DNA of 64,000 nt from Alphaproteobacteria bacterium casp-alpha6 (GCA_001510135.1 LFER01000002.1:1-64000); one strand, 5' to 3'. Counted from the stretch's first letter, positions 17,914 through 26,984 are shown. Notes: a model not told the origin generated them from the letters alone. Made by a program: numbers and translations.

Positions 17914-19236
17914 ATGTATGATCTTCTCGTAAAAGACGCTCTGATCGTCACCTGCAATCCGGAACACAGTGTCATTGACGGCGCGGTTATGGCGGTCAGA
18001 GACGGAAAAATTGCATTGATCGCCCCTGCACAAAGTGACGTGAGCGGAACGCTTGAAGCAAAAAATTATATTTCAGCCAAAGGAAAGATGGTGCTCCCTG
18101 GTTTGATCAATATGCATTGTCACGCGGGAGATAGTCTTTTTCGTGGGCTGGTGGAAAATCTACCCCTTGAGGCATGGTTGAACCGCGTCTGGATTGCAGA
18201 AAAGGCTATCCTGACACCTCACACGACCTACCTGGGCTCTGTTCTTGGTTTTGCTGAAAACCTTCTATCGGGTGTGACTTCGGTTATGGATATGTTCTGG
18301 TATCCCCACGAAGCGGTGCGCGCGGCGCAAATGTTGGGCATGCGCGTGTCCACTGGGGGGCTTTTCTTTGATTTTCCCGGCATTGGGGAACGCAGCCATG
18401 AGAAATATATCGAAGAGGCCAGAGAATTTTCATCCAGTTATTCTGGGAGCACAGATGTGTTTCCTTGTGTTATGCCACATGGCGCCTATACCGTTAGCCC
18501 CGAACATCTGAAAGACGCGAAATCCATTGCAAATGCGGACGGCGGACTGTTTTGCACCCATGCTGCAGAAACCAGAGCAGAACAGGCAGATATTCAAAAC
18601 CGCTATGGGCGCACGGTGATCCGGCATTTGGATGCATATGACCTTCTTGGGGAGCGCACCGTTTTGGCGCATTGTGTCCATGTGGATGATGGCGAAATCG
18701 ACCTGATGGCCAAATCCGGCACGACTGTGGTCCATAATCCGATGTCAAACCTGAAACTCGCCTCCGGTATTGCGCCCACTGCGCAGATGCAAAAGGCCGG
18801 TGTGCATCTGACCCTTGGCACTGATGGCGCGATCAGCGGCAATGACCTTGATATGTGGCTTGCCATGCGGCTTGCCTCCAGCCTTGCCAAAGGGGTTGCA
18901 ATGGAACCTGCCGCGCTTCCTGCCAAAGACGTTTTACATATGGCGACGCTGAATGGTGCCCGCGCTTTGGGGCAAGAGAAACATCTTGGAAGTCTCGAGG
19001 TCGGCAAACAGGCTGATTTTATCTTCGTCGATGTGAATACAGCCCATGCGGTGCCGCTGTTTGATCCCATAACCCACTGCGTCTTTGGCGCTGGCCGCTC
19101 TGATGTGAGCGATGTCTTTGTTGCTGGCGAACAAGTGGTCAAGGATAGACGGCTCACCCGTCATGATCTGTCTGAAACCCTAATTGAGGTCCAAGATCTG
19201 ATGCCTGCCATTAAGAGCAGCCTTGAAGATGCGTGA
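17914..19236 (+). CDS. Amidohydrolase, 5'-deoxyadenosine/methylthioadenosine deaminase-like
   Basis: 440-residue amidohydrolase of the TRZ/ATZ-MtaD group. The metal and catalytic residues for a deaminase are present: H68/H70 (NMHCHAGD), H216 and Glu219 (THAAETRAE), H253 (LAHCVHVDD) and D304 (GTDGAISGN). Enzymes of this type deaminate adenosine analogues (5'-deoxyadenosine, methylthioadenosine, S-adenosylhomocysteine) or, in other branches, s-triazines and guanine. Placement directly before a 6-oxopurine-type phosphorylase, and in one operon with mtnA and an aldolase, favours an adenine-nucleoside deaminase giving the inosine form. The next gene begins about 10 bases after the stop. Confidence 0.8.
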   Translation: MYDLLVKDALIVTCNPEHSVIDGAVMAVRDGKIALIAPAQSDVSGTLEAKNYISAKGKMVLPGLINMHCHAGDSLFRGLVENLPLEAWLNRVWIAEKAILTPHTTYLGSVLGFAENLLSGVTSVMDMFWYPHEAVRAAQMLGMRVSTGGLFFDFPGIGERSHEKYIEEAREFSSSYSGSTDVFPCVMPHGAYTVSPEHLKDAKSIANADGGLFCTHAAETRAEQADIQNRYGRTVIRHLDAYDLLGERTVLAHCVHVDDGEIDLMAKSGTTVVHNPMSNLKLASGIAPTAQMQKAGVHLTLGTDGAISGNDLDMWLAMRLASSLAKGVAMEPAALPAKDVLHMATLNGARALGQEKHLGSLEVGKQADFIFVDVNTAHAVPLFDPITHCVFGAGRSDVSDVFVAGEQVVKDRRLTRHDLSETLIEVQDLMPAIKSSLEDA

Positions 19237-19246
19237 GGCTGTGGCA

Positions 19247-20104
19247 ATGATGCAGGACGAATTGGAAAAAATCGCGCAAGCCAAAAAAATGATCCAAGAG
19301 CATATTCCCGACCCTGTGGAGGTTTTGATGATCCTTGGAACAGGCCTTGGGGGGATCGTGGATCAGATGGATCTGGATCATGCGCTGAAATACAAAGATA
19401 TTCCCGGTTTTCCCGTGTCCACCGCCCCATCGCACGCCGGACGGCTGGTTTTTGGTCAACTCGGTGGCCAGCGTGTGGCCATTATGCAAGGCCGGTTGCA
19501 CCTTTACGAAGGCTGGAGCGCGCGTGACATTGCCTTCCCGCTGCGCGTGGCAAATGTGCTTGGTGTGCGCAAGCTTGTGGTGACAAATGCAGCTGGATCG
19601 CTTAACCCCGCTTTTGATCCGGGCGATGTGATGATGATCACCGATCATATGAATTTCACTGGTCACAACCCTCTGATTGGCCCGCATGCCGATGCATTCG
19701 GTGTAAGGTTTCCGGATATGTCTGACGCCTATGACAGTGCGGTTCAGGAACATATCCGGCAGGCGTTTGACAAAAATGCGCTCCTGTTGCGCGAAGGCAT
19801 TTATGCCGGGATCACCGGGCCATCGCTTGAAACCTCTGCTGAGCGGAGGTTTCTAAGACAGTCTGGCGGCGATGCGGTGGGCATGTCCACTGTGATGGAG
19901 GTGATTGCTGCCAAACAATGCGGGTTTCAGGTCGCAGGGCTTTCTGCCATTTCAAATAAAGCCGACGGAGGACCAGATCAGCAACCGGACACCATTGAAG
20001 AGGTCCTTGAAATCGCTGCATTGGCTGGGGGCAAAATATTGAAAGTGCTTCCTGATCTCATTCAAATCTGGTCCCATGAAACAGGGATAAACAACAGTGT
20101 CTGA
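19247..20104 (+). CDS. Purine nucleoside phosphorylase family, probable 5'-deoxy/methylthio-inosine phosphorylase
   Basis: 285-residue trimeric-type PNP/MTAP-family enzyme; phosphate and base-site motifs are MILGTGLGG, APSHAGR, GRLHLYEGW, TNAAGSL, GITGPSLETSAE and GMSTVME. I start it at the ATG at 19247 because GAGG lies 8 bases upstream; a TTG at 19223 and an ATG at 19229 inside the deaminase gene are alternatives. Using 19247 numbering, Glu195 and Asn237 (AISNKADG) match the 6-oxopurine set of PNPs, rather than the Asp of methylthioadenosine phosphorylases. The position I align with the 5'-OH-binding His of classical PNPs is Ile250 (DTIEEV). That combination predicts 5'-deoxyinosine or methylthioinosine as substrate. 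The SDR start overlaps the stop by 8 bases. Confidence 0.82.
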   Translation: MMQDELEKIAQAKKMIQEHIPDPVEVLMILGTGLGGIVDQMDLDHALKYKDIPGFPVSTAPSHAGRLVFGQLGGQRVAIMQGRLHLYEGWSARDIAFPLRVANVLGVRKLVVTNAAGSLNPAFDPGDVMMITDHMNFTGHNPLIGPHADAFGVRFPDMSDAYDSAVQEHIRQAFDKNALLLREGIYAGITGPSLETSAERRFLRQSGGDAVGMSTVMEVIAAKQCGFQVAGLSAISNKADGGPDQQPDTIEEVLEIAALAGGKILKVLPDLIQIWSHETGINNSV

Positions 20105-20882
20105 TATAGCACCTCCAATTTTTGATCTCTTTAAGTTTTATGAAAAAACCGTTTTGATTACCGGCTCCACAGGCGGCATCGGAAGCGCCATCGCGCGGCG
20201 GTTTGCTGAAGCGGGTGCTTCTCTTATCCTACATGCCCGCGGCGATACACCGGCTTTGGACCAGCTTTGTGATGAACTGGGAACGTTAACGGATGGCCGC
20301 ATCAGCCAAATCTGCGCTGATCTGTCTGACGCTCAGGATTGCCAATCAATTTTCAAAAATTTGCATGATGAAAGTAAAACTGTTGACGTCTTGATCAACA
20401 ATGCGGCGCTTCAGCCAGTTGCGGCAATTGCGGATCTAACTGCCCTAGACGTGCAAGAGATGCTGTCGGTGAACCTGCGAGCACCAATGATGCTGACCCG
20501 CGATTTTGCCAGAGCCTCGGGATTGGGCGGTTCTGTTGTCAATATCTGTTCGATTGAGGCATTAAGCCCTGCAAAAGCACATAGCCATTACGCCGCAACG
20601 AAAGCAGGATTGCTGCATTTCACCCGCGCTGCAGCCTTAGAACTTGGCCCGCACAAGATACGCGTGAACGCGATTTGTCCGGGGCTCATCAACCGCGAAG
20701 GCCTGTCCGACGACTGGCCCGAAGGCATTGCGCGCTGGCAAAAATCCGTACCCCTCGGCAGACTCGGAGAGGCCGCAGATGTAGCAGATGCCGCGCTTTA
20801 TCTTGCGAGTGAGGCCGCACGCTTTGTGACAGGGGCGTGCCTGACAGTCGATGGTGGGATGGAATGCGTTCCCGGATGGTAG
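20097..20882 (+). CDS. Short-chain dehydrogenase/reductase (SDR)
   Basis: 261-residue classical SDR: NAD(P) loop TGSTGGIGSA, INNAALQPV (Ala in place of the usual Gly of NNAG), catalytic Ser in NICSIEA and YAATK catalytic pair, C-terminal TGACLTVDGG. It starts with GTG overlapping the phosphorylase stop by 8 bases. Being in the same operon as the aldolase, it may reduce or oxidise the C2 aldehyde product or another pathway intermediate. The substrate is not readable from sequence. Confidence 0.85.
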   Translation: MSDIAPPIFDLFKFYEKTVLITGSTGGIGSAIARRFAEAGASLILHARGDTPALDQLCDELGTLTDGRISQICADLSDAQDCQSIFKNLHDESKTVDVLINNAALQPVAAIADLTALDVQEMLSVNLRAPMMLTRDFARASGLGGSVVNICSIEALSPAKAHSHYAATKAGLLHFTRAAALELGPHKIRVNAICPGLINREGLSDDWPEGIARWQKSVPLGRLGEAADVADAALYLASEAARFVTGACLTVDGGMECVPGW

Positions 20883-20895
20883 ACAGGAAAACACC

Positions 20896-21282
20896 ATGAC
20901 CAAAACCGCTTTTGTGATTGCGCCCTCGCAGCCCGATGAATTTTGGACAGAGGAAAGATGTTACATTACCGAAGTCTTGAACGACCCAAAGGTGCCAGAA
21001 TTTTCCTTGGCTATAGCCCGAGTGGAACCGGGGGTGACAACCCAGGTTCATGCTTTGCGGGGGATCAGTGAAATCTATATCCTGCGTCAAGGTGAGGGGA
21101 TTGCTGAGGTGGATGGAAAAGAGATCCCGCTAAATGCGGGATTAAGCCTTTTTATCCCTGAAGGCGCTGCGCAGAGGATCACAAATACGGGTGATCAGGA
21201 TCTAGAATTTTATTGCCACTGCACGCCCCGTTTCGTTCCAGAGGCCTATATCAATTTAGAGTCTGTTACTGATATAAGTTAG
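20896..21282 (+). CDS. Cupin-domain protein
   Basis: 128-residue single cupin. The two conserved motifs are recognisable: GVTTQVHALRGISEIYILRQ (cupin 1, with one His and Glu) and LFIPEGAAQRITNTGDQDLE (cupin 2, without the usual His). The start is the ATG at 20896; a longer reading from 20851 lies inside the SDR gene. It is the last gene of the operon. Its end overlaps the convergent PanE-like gene by 17 bases. The function may be metal-dependent isomerisation, sulfur dioxygenation or simply binding; I cannot choose. Confidence 0.75.
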   Translation: MTKTAFVIAPSQPDEFWTEERCYITEVLNDPKVPEFSLAIARVEPGVTTQVHALRGISEIYILRQGEGIAEVDGKEIPLNAGLSLFIPEGAAQRITNTGDQDLEFYCHCTPRFVPEAYINLESVTDIS

Positions 21283-22243
21283 CCGTGCGTGCCCGAAGCC
21301 GCACAAGCCCCAGAACTGTGTCTATGATAGGGGTGGGGGTCTGTGTGATCTTTCCAAGTTCCTGAACGCTCGCCACCAGAGCATCAATTTCCATAGGTCG
21401 TCCCTGATCAAGGTCTTGGAGCATAGACGTGCGATGCGCCCCGACTGCTGCCCCGCCATCAATGCGCCGTTCTACATCAATCGGAAACTTTACTCCAAGT
21501 TTTTCGGCAATTTCCTGTGCCTCAAGCATCATCGCGCGCGCGATGGGACGGGTACCCTCATCTGTGCAGAGCACATCCAAAGTAGCATGCGTCAGGGCGG
21601 AAATGGGGTTAAACGACAAGTTTCCCCAAAGCTTCACCCAAATTTCGTCGCGCAACTTCGGGCGTACCGGAGCCTTCAGTCCCGCGGCGCTGAGTGCCTG
21701 AGATAGTGAAATTGCGCGTTCCGATTTGGAACCATCAGGTTCACCAAGGGAAAATCGATTGCCTTCGATGTGTTTAATAACGCCAGGTTCGATGACTTCT
21801 GCAGCGGGATACACGACACAGCCCAGAACGTTATCAGGACCAAAGCCGTTCCATTGGGTGTCGTCTGGATCAACAGAATGCAATCGCCTGCCCTCAAGCG
21901 GCCCGCCAATTTTGTGAAAATACCACCACGGCACGCCGTTTACCCCTGAAACGATCGTTGTGTTTTTTCCGATCAAGGGGCGCATTTTTTCCACAACAGT
22001 TGGCACAGAATGGGCTTTGAGCGTAATAATAATGTAATCCTGTTCACCTAAATCTGCAGGAGTGTCAGAAGCGGAGACCGACACTTTATGCTCTTGGCCT
22101 TCTTCGATCAGGCGCAACCCGTTTTGTTGCATTGCCGCGAGATGCGGGCCACGCGCCACCAAAGACACATCAGCCCCCGCTTGGGCAAGCTTTACCCCCA
22201 TATAACCGCCAATGGCGCCTGCCCCAAAGACACAGATCTTCAT
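21266..22243 (-). CDS. 2-dehydropantoate 2-reductase family (PanE/ApbA-like)
   Basis: 325-residue NADPH-dependent ketoacid reductase. The N-terminal Rossmann motif is VFGAGAIGGYMG and the catalytic Lys is in the EIWVKLWGN segment, followed by LSFNPISALTHATL typical of the C-terminal domain. It is three bases downstream of the start side of an acyl-CoA synthetase gene in the same direction, so the two form a unit. Family members outside pantothenate synthesis reduce other 2-ketoacids. The catabolic setting makes a true panE role uncertain. Confidence 0.82.
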   Translation of the reverse strand: MKICVFGAGAIGGYMGVKLAQAGADVSLVARGPHLAAMQQNGLRLIEEGQEHKVSVSASDTPADLGEQDYIIITLKAHSVPTVVEKMRPLIGKNTTIVSGVNGVPWWYFHKIGGPLEGRRLHSVDPDDTQWNGFGPDNVLGCVVYPAAEVIEPGVIKHIEGNRFSLGEPDGSKSERAISLSQALSAAGLKAPVRPKLRDEIWVKLWGNLSFNPISALTHATLDVLCTDEGTRPIARAMMLEAQEIAEKLGVKFPIDVERRIDGGAAVGAHRTSMLQDLDQGRPMEIDALVASVQELGKITQTPTPIIDTVLGLVRLRARTANLYQ

Positions 22244-22246
22244 CGT

Positions 22247-23776
22247 TTAGCCTGCCTTTTCCACAAGGCCCAGCTTTTCCGCCATGCCGATCCGCTGCAT
22301 TTTACCTGTCGCTCCTTTGGGGATCTCATCCAAAATGACAACTTTGCGGGGCACTTTGAAATCGGCCATGCGGGTCGCGGCAAAATCGCGGATGTCCCGT
22401 TCTGTTGCCGTCTGTCCTTCGCGTAAAACAACGGCTGCCGCGACTTCTTCACCAAGCTTCGGATGCGGTAGGGCAAAGGTTACAACTTGGGCGATCGCGG
22501 GAAAATCCATCAGCACACCGTCCACCTCAAGAGGAGAGATTTTTTCGCCGCCTCGGTTGATGATTTCTTTCAAGCGGCCTGTGAGTTCAAGAAAACCATC
22601 CTTGTCAAACGACCCCTGATCGCCTGTACGGAACCACCTTTTGCCGTTTGCTTCGAAAAAATTCTTGGCGTTGGCGTCAGGATTACTTTCGTATCCCGGC
22701 GTAACATTTGGGCCCGAAATCACGACTTCACCAATCCCTTCGATAAGATGATTTTCGGTTTCATGGGCGATGCGCACCTCTGGTCCCGCGGCTACTCCGA
22801 CAGATCCGGGTTTTTGCCGCTCAAGCGGATTGCAGCACATTTGATGGGTTGCCTCTGTCATACCATAGGCTTCAACGACCGGGGCGTTAAAAGTCTCACG
22901 TAGCGCCTCCATCACTTGGGCCGGCAAGCTTGCCGAGGAGGAGCGTAAAAACCGCAAAGGATTGGCTTTGATGGTGTCTTCATTGCGTCCGGCACGGGAC
23001 AGGATTGCCTGATGCATGGTGGGTACGGCTGTGTACCAAGTGGGTTTGGCCTCCGCCATGTTTGCAAAAAATGTCATGGCGTTAAAGCCGCTGGTGCAAC
23101 AGATCGAGGCCCCAACAGACAGGGAAGATGCCACCGCCGCAATAAGACCGTGAATGTGAAACAAAGGCATCACGTTCAAACATCGATCCGATGAAGTCAA
23201 ATTCAAAGACACTGCGATATTGCGTGCTGAGGCGGTCACATTGGATTGCAACAGAGGGACAATTTTTGGACGCGATGTGGTTCCAGAAGTATGCAGGATC
23301 AAAGCAATATCATCCTGATCCGGAACATTATCATCCCCTTCATCGCCAGCCCCTTCGCCGGTAAGGGAAAATTTCCCTGCCACCGTGCTATCTTGTTGGA
23401 GACGCAGAATTGCAAGCCCCTGCCGCCGCGCTGCTGCCTCTGCCGGACCAGAGTATCCAGCCTCCAAAACGATGGCCTTGGCGGTCAGATCCTCCAGATA
23501 AAAGGCAAATTCGTCTTCGCGGTAATTCGGGTTCAAAGGCGCTGTCGTGGCCGTTTGCGCGATAGTGATAAATGCACTCGCCATTGCCGCCCCGTTTGGT
23601 AGGACGATCGCAACCCGATCTTTTGCGCCAATGCCATTTGCGCGAAGGCTTGTGCGCACCTCTTGGGATAGACTGCGCAATGCGCCGTACGTCAGCCAAG
23701 ATTTTTCTGAAGCGCCAATTGCTGGTGCGTCCTCCGCATGCGCGGCGAGCATAGAAGTCAGGGTTGATGACATCAC
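22247..23776 (-). CDS. AMP-forming acyl-CoA synthetase (oxalate-CoA ligase-like)
   Basis: 509-residue ANL-superfamily ligase. The AMP/phosphate loop is LHTSGTTSRPK, followed by VMPLFHIHGL, TWYTAVPTMHQ, YGMTEATHQM and the hinge/lysine regions RTGDQGSFDKDGFLELTGR and KGATGKMQRIGM. The HIHGL and WYTAVPT segments resemble oxalyl-CoA synthetases (AAE3/Pcs60 type) more than fatty acyl-CoA ligases, so a short (di)carboxylate is likely. The start is ATG with a second ATG one codon on. Its stop is 3 bases before the PanE-like start. Confidence 0.82.
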   Translation of the reverse strand: MMSSTLTSMLAAHAEDAPAIGASEKSWLTYGALRSLSQEVRTSLRANGIGAKDRVAIVLPNGAAMASAFITIAQTATTAPLNPNYREDEFAFYLEDLTAKAIVLEAGYSGPAEAAARRQGLAILRLQQDSTVAGKFSLTGEGAGDEGDDNVPDQDDIALILHTSGTTSRPKIVPLLQSNVTASARNIAVSLNLTSSDRCLNVMPLFHIHGLIAAVASSLSVGASICCTSGFNAMTFFANMAEAKPTWYTAVPTMHQAILSRAGRNEDTIKANPLRFLRSSSASLPAQVMEALRETFNAPVVEAYGMTEATHQMCCNPLERQKPGSVGVAAGPEVRIAHETENHLIEGIGEVVISGPNVTPGYESNPDANAKNFFEANGKRWFRTGDQGSFDKDGFLELTGRLKEIINRGGEKISPLEVDGVLMDFPAIAQVVTFALPHPKLGEEVAAAVVLREGQTATERDIRDFAATRMADFKVPRKVVILDEIPKGATGKMQRIGMAEKLGLVEKAG

Positions 23777-23874
23777 GGATTTACCTTTATTGTGGTTTCT
23801 TCACAGGGATTTAGGTCGTTTTTTTGATAAGTGTTTACCCGCTTTATTTTTCTTGTGCAGTCGAGAAATCAACC

Positions 23875-24039
23875 TTTAGACAAAAAAAACCAACGTTTCA
23901 AATACGGGACGCGTTTTTTGGCCTGTCTAATACGTCTAAGAAGTGATGCTGCTGACAAAAATGAGCCAAAAAAAACACGATATTTTTGTTGCTTTTCTTT
24001 CTTTAACCCATACCTATTAATGGAGAAAGAACTGTCTAA
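23875..24039. repeat. Repeated TGTCTAA half-sites upstream of the FAD/Fe-S dehydrogenase
   Basis: In the AT-rich divergent region 23777-24053 the heptamer TGTCTAA occurs at 23924-23930 and 24033-24039, as CGTCTAA at 23933-23939, and inverted as TTTAGACA at 23875-23882. Such spaced half-sites may be regulator contacts for the dehydrogenase gene at 24054. No promoter boxes could be placed with confidence. Confidence 0.3.
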
Positions 24040-24053
24040 GGCGCTCATATTAA

Positions 24054-26984
24054 ATGGATTTATCATTTGATACCCTGCGATCAGATCTTGAGGGGGATCT
24101 TTTGGATGCCACCTTTGATCGGGGTCGTTACGCAACAGATGCCTCCATTTATCAGATGATGCCTTTGGCGGTCGTGTTGCCTAAATCTGTCACGGATATC
24201 AAAAAAACCATCGCTTTTGCGCGTATGCATGGGCTTAAAATTCTGCCGCGGGGTGGGGGGACCTCCCAAAATGGGCAGACTGTGAACAATGCCATTGTTC
24301 TGGACAACAGCAAATATTTGAACCGCCTTTTATCCCTTGATGAGGAAACTATGCGCTGTACCGTGGAACCGGGTATGGTGCTTGATGAGCTGAACAGACT
24401 TTTAAAGCCCTATGGTCTTTGGTTTCCTGTTGACGTTTCCACCTCTAGCCGGGCGACCATTGGGGGCATGGCCGGGAATAATTCAGCCGGCGGACGTTCT
24501 ATTCGATATGGCATCATGCGGGATAATGTGGTGTCTATCGAGGCGATCTTGTCAGATGGGCGCGCCACAACTTTTGGTCCGATGAAATCCACGACACAGG
24601 GTTTGGACGATATAGTGCCCAAGCTTCTTGAACTTGGTGAACAAAATCGCAGCGAAATCGAACTACGTTTTCCAAAGGTCCTGCGCAGGGTTGGGGGATA
24701 TAACATTGATGCCTTGTTGCCTGAAACGCTGTCCCAAAGGCCTGGAAATCTAGGAACAGTGGATGACATCAACCTGGCACATTTGATTGTAGGATCCGAG
24801 GGAACGCTGGCCTATTCCACGGCGATCGAGCTGAAACTGTCCCCGCTTCCAACGAAGAAAATCATGGCATTGTGCCATTTTTCCAGTTTTTACGATGCAA
24901 TGGATGCCGCACAATATCTTGTGGGTTTGGATCCGGTGACGGTCGAATTGATTGACGACACAATGATCTCACTTGCCCGTTCTATTCCCTTGTTTGAAAA
25001 AACCGTGGCGGATTTCGTATCGGGTGATCCTTCTGCTATTTTGGTTGTGGAATTTGCCGAAGAAACGGACTCCGACAATCGTGCGAAAATTCTCGACCTC
25101 AAAAAGACCATGGCAGAACTCAACGGGCGGAGCAAAGAAAGCCAATATAGCGACGCGGGCTGTGTTGTCGTTCTTGAACCCGCCGGTGATCAAAATCGCA
25201 TCTCTGAAATGCGTAAATCCGGTCTGAACATCATGATGTCGATGAAATCGGATACAAAGCCTGTGTCTTTTGTGGAAGACTGCGCAGTACCTTTAAAGGA
25301 TCTCGCCGAATATACCCAAGGTCTGACCCAGATTTTCGAAAAACACGGCACAAGTGGGACATGGTATGCGCATGCCTCTGTTGGCTGTCTGCATGTGCGC
25401 CCCTTGCTCAACATGAAATCTGCAGCTGATGCAGATAAAATGCGGGCCATAGCGTTAGAAGCTTTTGAGTTGGTCAAAAAATATGGTGGGTCTCATTCAG
25501 GTGAACATGGGGATGGTATTTCGAGATCTGAGTTTAATCCGATCATGTTTGGAACACCGCTCACAGAAGCATTCCGGAACCTCAAATCTATTCTTGATCC
25601 CGAGGGTCTTTTTAACCCGGGGAAAATCATTGACGCGCCAGCAATGAATACGCGGGAATTGTTTCGCTTTGCACCTGGCTATAGGGTGGACGATTTTGAA
25701 ACACATTTGGACTGGTCCTCTTGGCCCGGAAATGCGCAGGGGTTTCAAGGGGCGGTTGAAATGTGCAATAACAACGGAGCCTGTCGCAAACTGAAGGGCG
25801 GTGTGATGTGTCCTTCTTTTCGGGCGACCCGTGACGAAAAGGACAGCACCCGCGGGCGTGCAAATACATTGCGTCTCGCTATATCCGGTCAATTGGGGCA
25901 GAACGCTTTGACCAGTGACGCCATGGCAGAAACACTTGCGCTTTGCGTCTCGTGCAAAGCCTGTAAGCGCGAATGCCCGACGGGTGTCGATATGGCCGCA
26001 ATGAAGATTGAAATGACGGCATTGCGCACAAAGGAGAAGGGACTAAGTTTCCAAGATCGGCTGATCTCCTACCTTCCTGATTATGCACCTTTTGCCGCAC
26101 GGTTCGCGAGTGTCGCGAATTTAAGGGATAAAATCCCGGGCCTTGCGCGGCTCAGTTCCTATGTTACAGGGTTTACGGCAAAACGGCCGCTACCGCGCTG
26201 GCGAAGAGATTGGTTTCGCGATACCGAAATTGACCAAATGCCAAGCGGGACGAAGCCGGTCATCTTATTCATCGACACATTCAACCGATATTTTGAACCT
26301 GATAATGTGCGCAGCGCTCTACGGGTTCTGGAACATGCAGGATATTCGGTCTTTGCACCGATGCCGGAGACGTCTTCTTCAAGAGCACTGTGTTGCGGTA
26401 AAACCCATCTTGCAACCGGCAATATTGAAAAGGCCCGACAAAGCGCCACGCGGCTTGTGGAAACCTACGCACCTTTTGCGCAAGCCGGTATTCCCATTGT
26501 GGGGCTCGAACCATCCTGCCTTTTTGCTTTGAAGGATGAAGTTGCCGCGCTTTTGAAAACTGAAGCGGCACGCTCAGTTGCCCAGAGTGCGATGACGTTT
26601 GAAGAACTTTTGTCCAAGGATGCAGCACATCTTCGTCTGAAGCCTCTTAAGGCCAAAGCGCTCTTGCATGGGCATTGCCATCAGAAAGCCTATGGCGTTA
26701 TGGGTCCTGTAGAAACTGTCTTAAATATGATTGAGGGGCTTGAGGTCAGCACGATTGAGACAAGCTGCTGCGGCATGGCTGGCGCCTTTGGATACGGCAG
26801 AGACACCTACGAGGTTTCTCAAAAAATGGCAGAAGCAGATCTTTTACCTGCGGTTAGAAACGCGATTGGTCAGACAATCCTGATCGCAGATGGCACGTCT
26901 TGCCGCAGTCAAATCAAGGATGGTGCCGCGCGCAATGCCATCCACGTGGCACGTTTCTTGGACCAGCAGTTGCAGGACCCTTAA
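24054..26984 (+). CDS. FAD-linked 2-hydroxyacid dehydrogenase with Fe-S and CCG domains (YdiJ-like)
   Basis: 976-residue flavo-iron-sulfur oxidoreductase. Order: FAD-binding-4 domain (GGGTSQNGQ near residue 70; SSRATIGGMAGNNSAGGRS near 140), FAD-oxidase C-terminal domain ending with SGEHGDGISR and DPEGLFNPGK, ferredoxin-like cysteines (CNNNGACRK; CVSCKACKRECPTG around 630), then two CCG/heterodisulfide-reductase-like blocks (CCGKTHLATG near 780; HGHCHQKAYG and SCCGMAGAFG near 870-910). This is the GlcD/D-lactate/2-hydroxyglutarate dehydrogenase group in single-chain form, donating electrons to the respiratory chain. It overlaps the convergent TauE gene by 4 bases. The substrate is unknown; neighbours suggest a small hydroxyacid. 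Confidence 0.87.
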   Translation: MDLSFDTLRSDLEGDLLDATFDRGRYATDASIYQMMPLAVVLPKSVTDIKKTIAFARMHGLKILPRGGGTSQNGQTVNNAIVLDNSKYLNRLLSLDEETMRCTVEPGMVLDELNRLLKPYGLWFPVDVSTSSRATIGGMAGNNSAGGRSIRYGIMRDNVVSIEAILSDGRATTFGPMKSTTQGLDDIVPKLLELGEQNRSEIELRFPKVLRRVGGYNIDALLPETLSQRPGNLGTVDDINLAHLIVGSEGTLAYSTAIELKLSPLPTKKIMALCHFSSFYDAMDAAQYLVGLDPVTVELIDDTMISLARSIPLFEKTVADFVSGDPSAILVVEFAEETDSDNRAKILDLKKTMAELNGRSKESQYSDAGCVVVLEPAGDQNRISEMRKSGLNIMMSMKSDTKPVSFVEDCAVPLKDLAEYTQGLTQIFEKHGTSGTWYAHASVGCLHVRPLLNMKSAADADKMRAIALEAFELVKKYGGSHSGEHGDGISRSEFNPIMFGTPLTEAFRNLKSILDPEGLFNPGKIIDAPAMNTRELFRFAPGYRVDDFETHLDWSSWPGNAQGFQGAVEMCNNNGACRKLKGGVMCPSFRATRDEKDSTRGRANTLRLAISGQLGQNALTSDAMAETLALCVSCKACKRECPTGVDMAAMKIEMTALRTKEKGLSFQDRLISYLPDYAPFAARFASVANLRDKIPGLARLSSYVTGFTAKRPLPRWRRDWFRDTEIDQMPSGTKPVILFIDTFNRYFEPDNVRSALRVLEHAGYSVFAPMPETSSSRALCCGKTHLATGNIEKARQSATRLVETYAPFAQAGIPIVGLEPSCLFALKDEVAALLKTEAARSVAQSAMTFEELLSKDAAHLRLKPLKAKALLHGHCHQKAYGVMGPVETVLNMIEGLEVSTIETSCCGMAGAFGYGRDTYEVSQKMAEADLLPAVRNAIGQTILIADGTSCRSQIKDGAARNAIHVARFLDQQLQDP

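Noticed and set aside
19211..19753. 180-codon minus-strand frame over the phosphorylase gene
   Set aside because: Antisense to a gene with all conserved motifs; no recognisable product.
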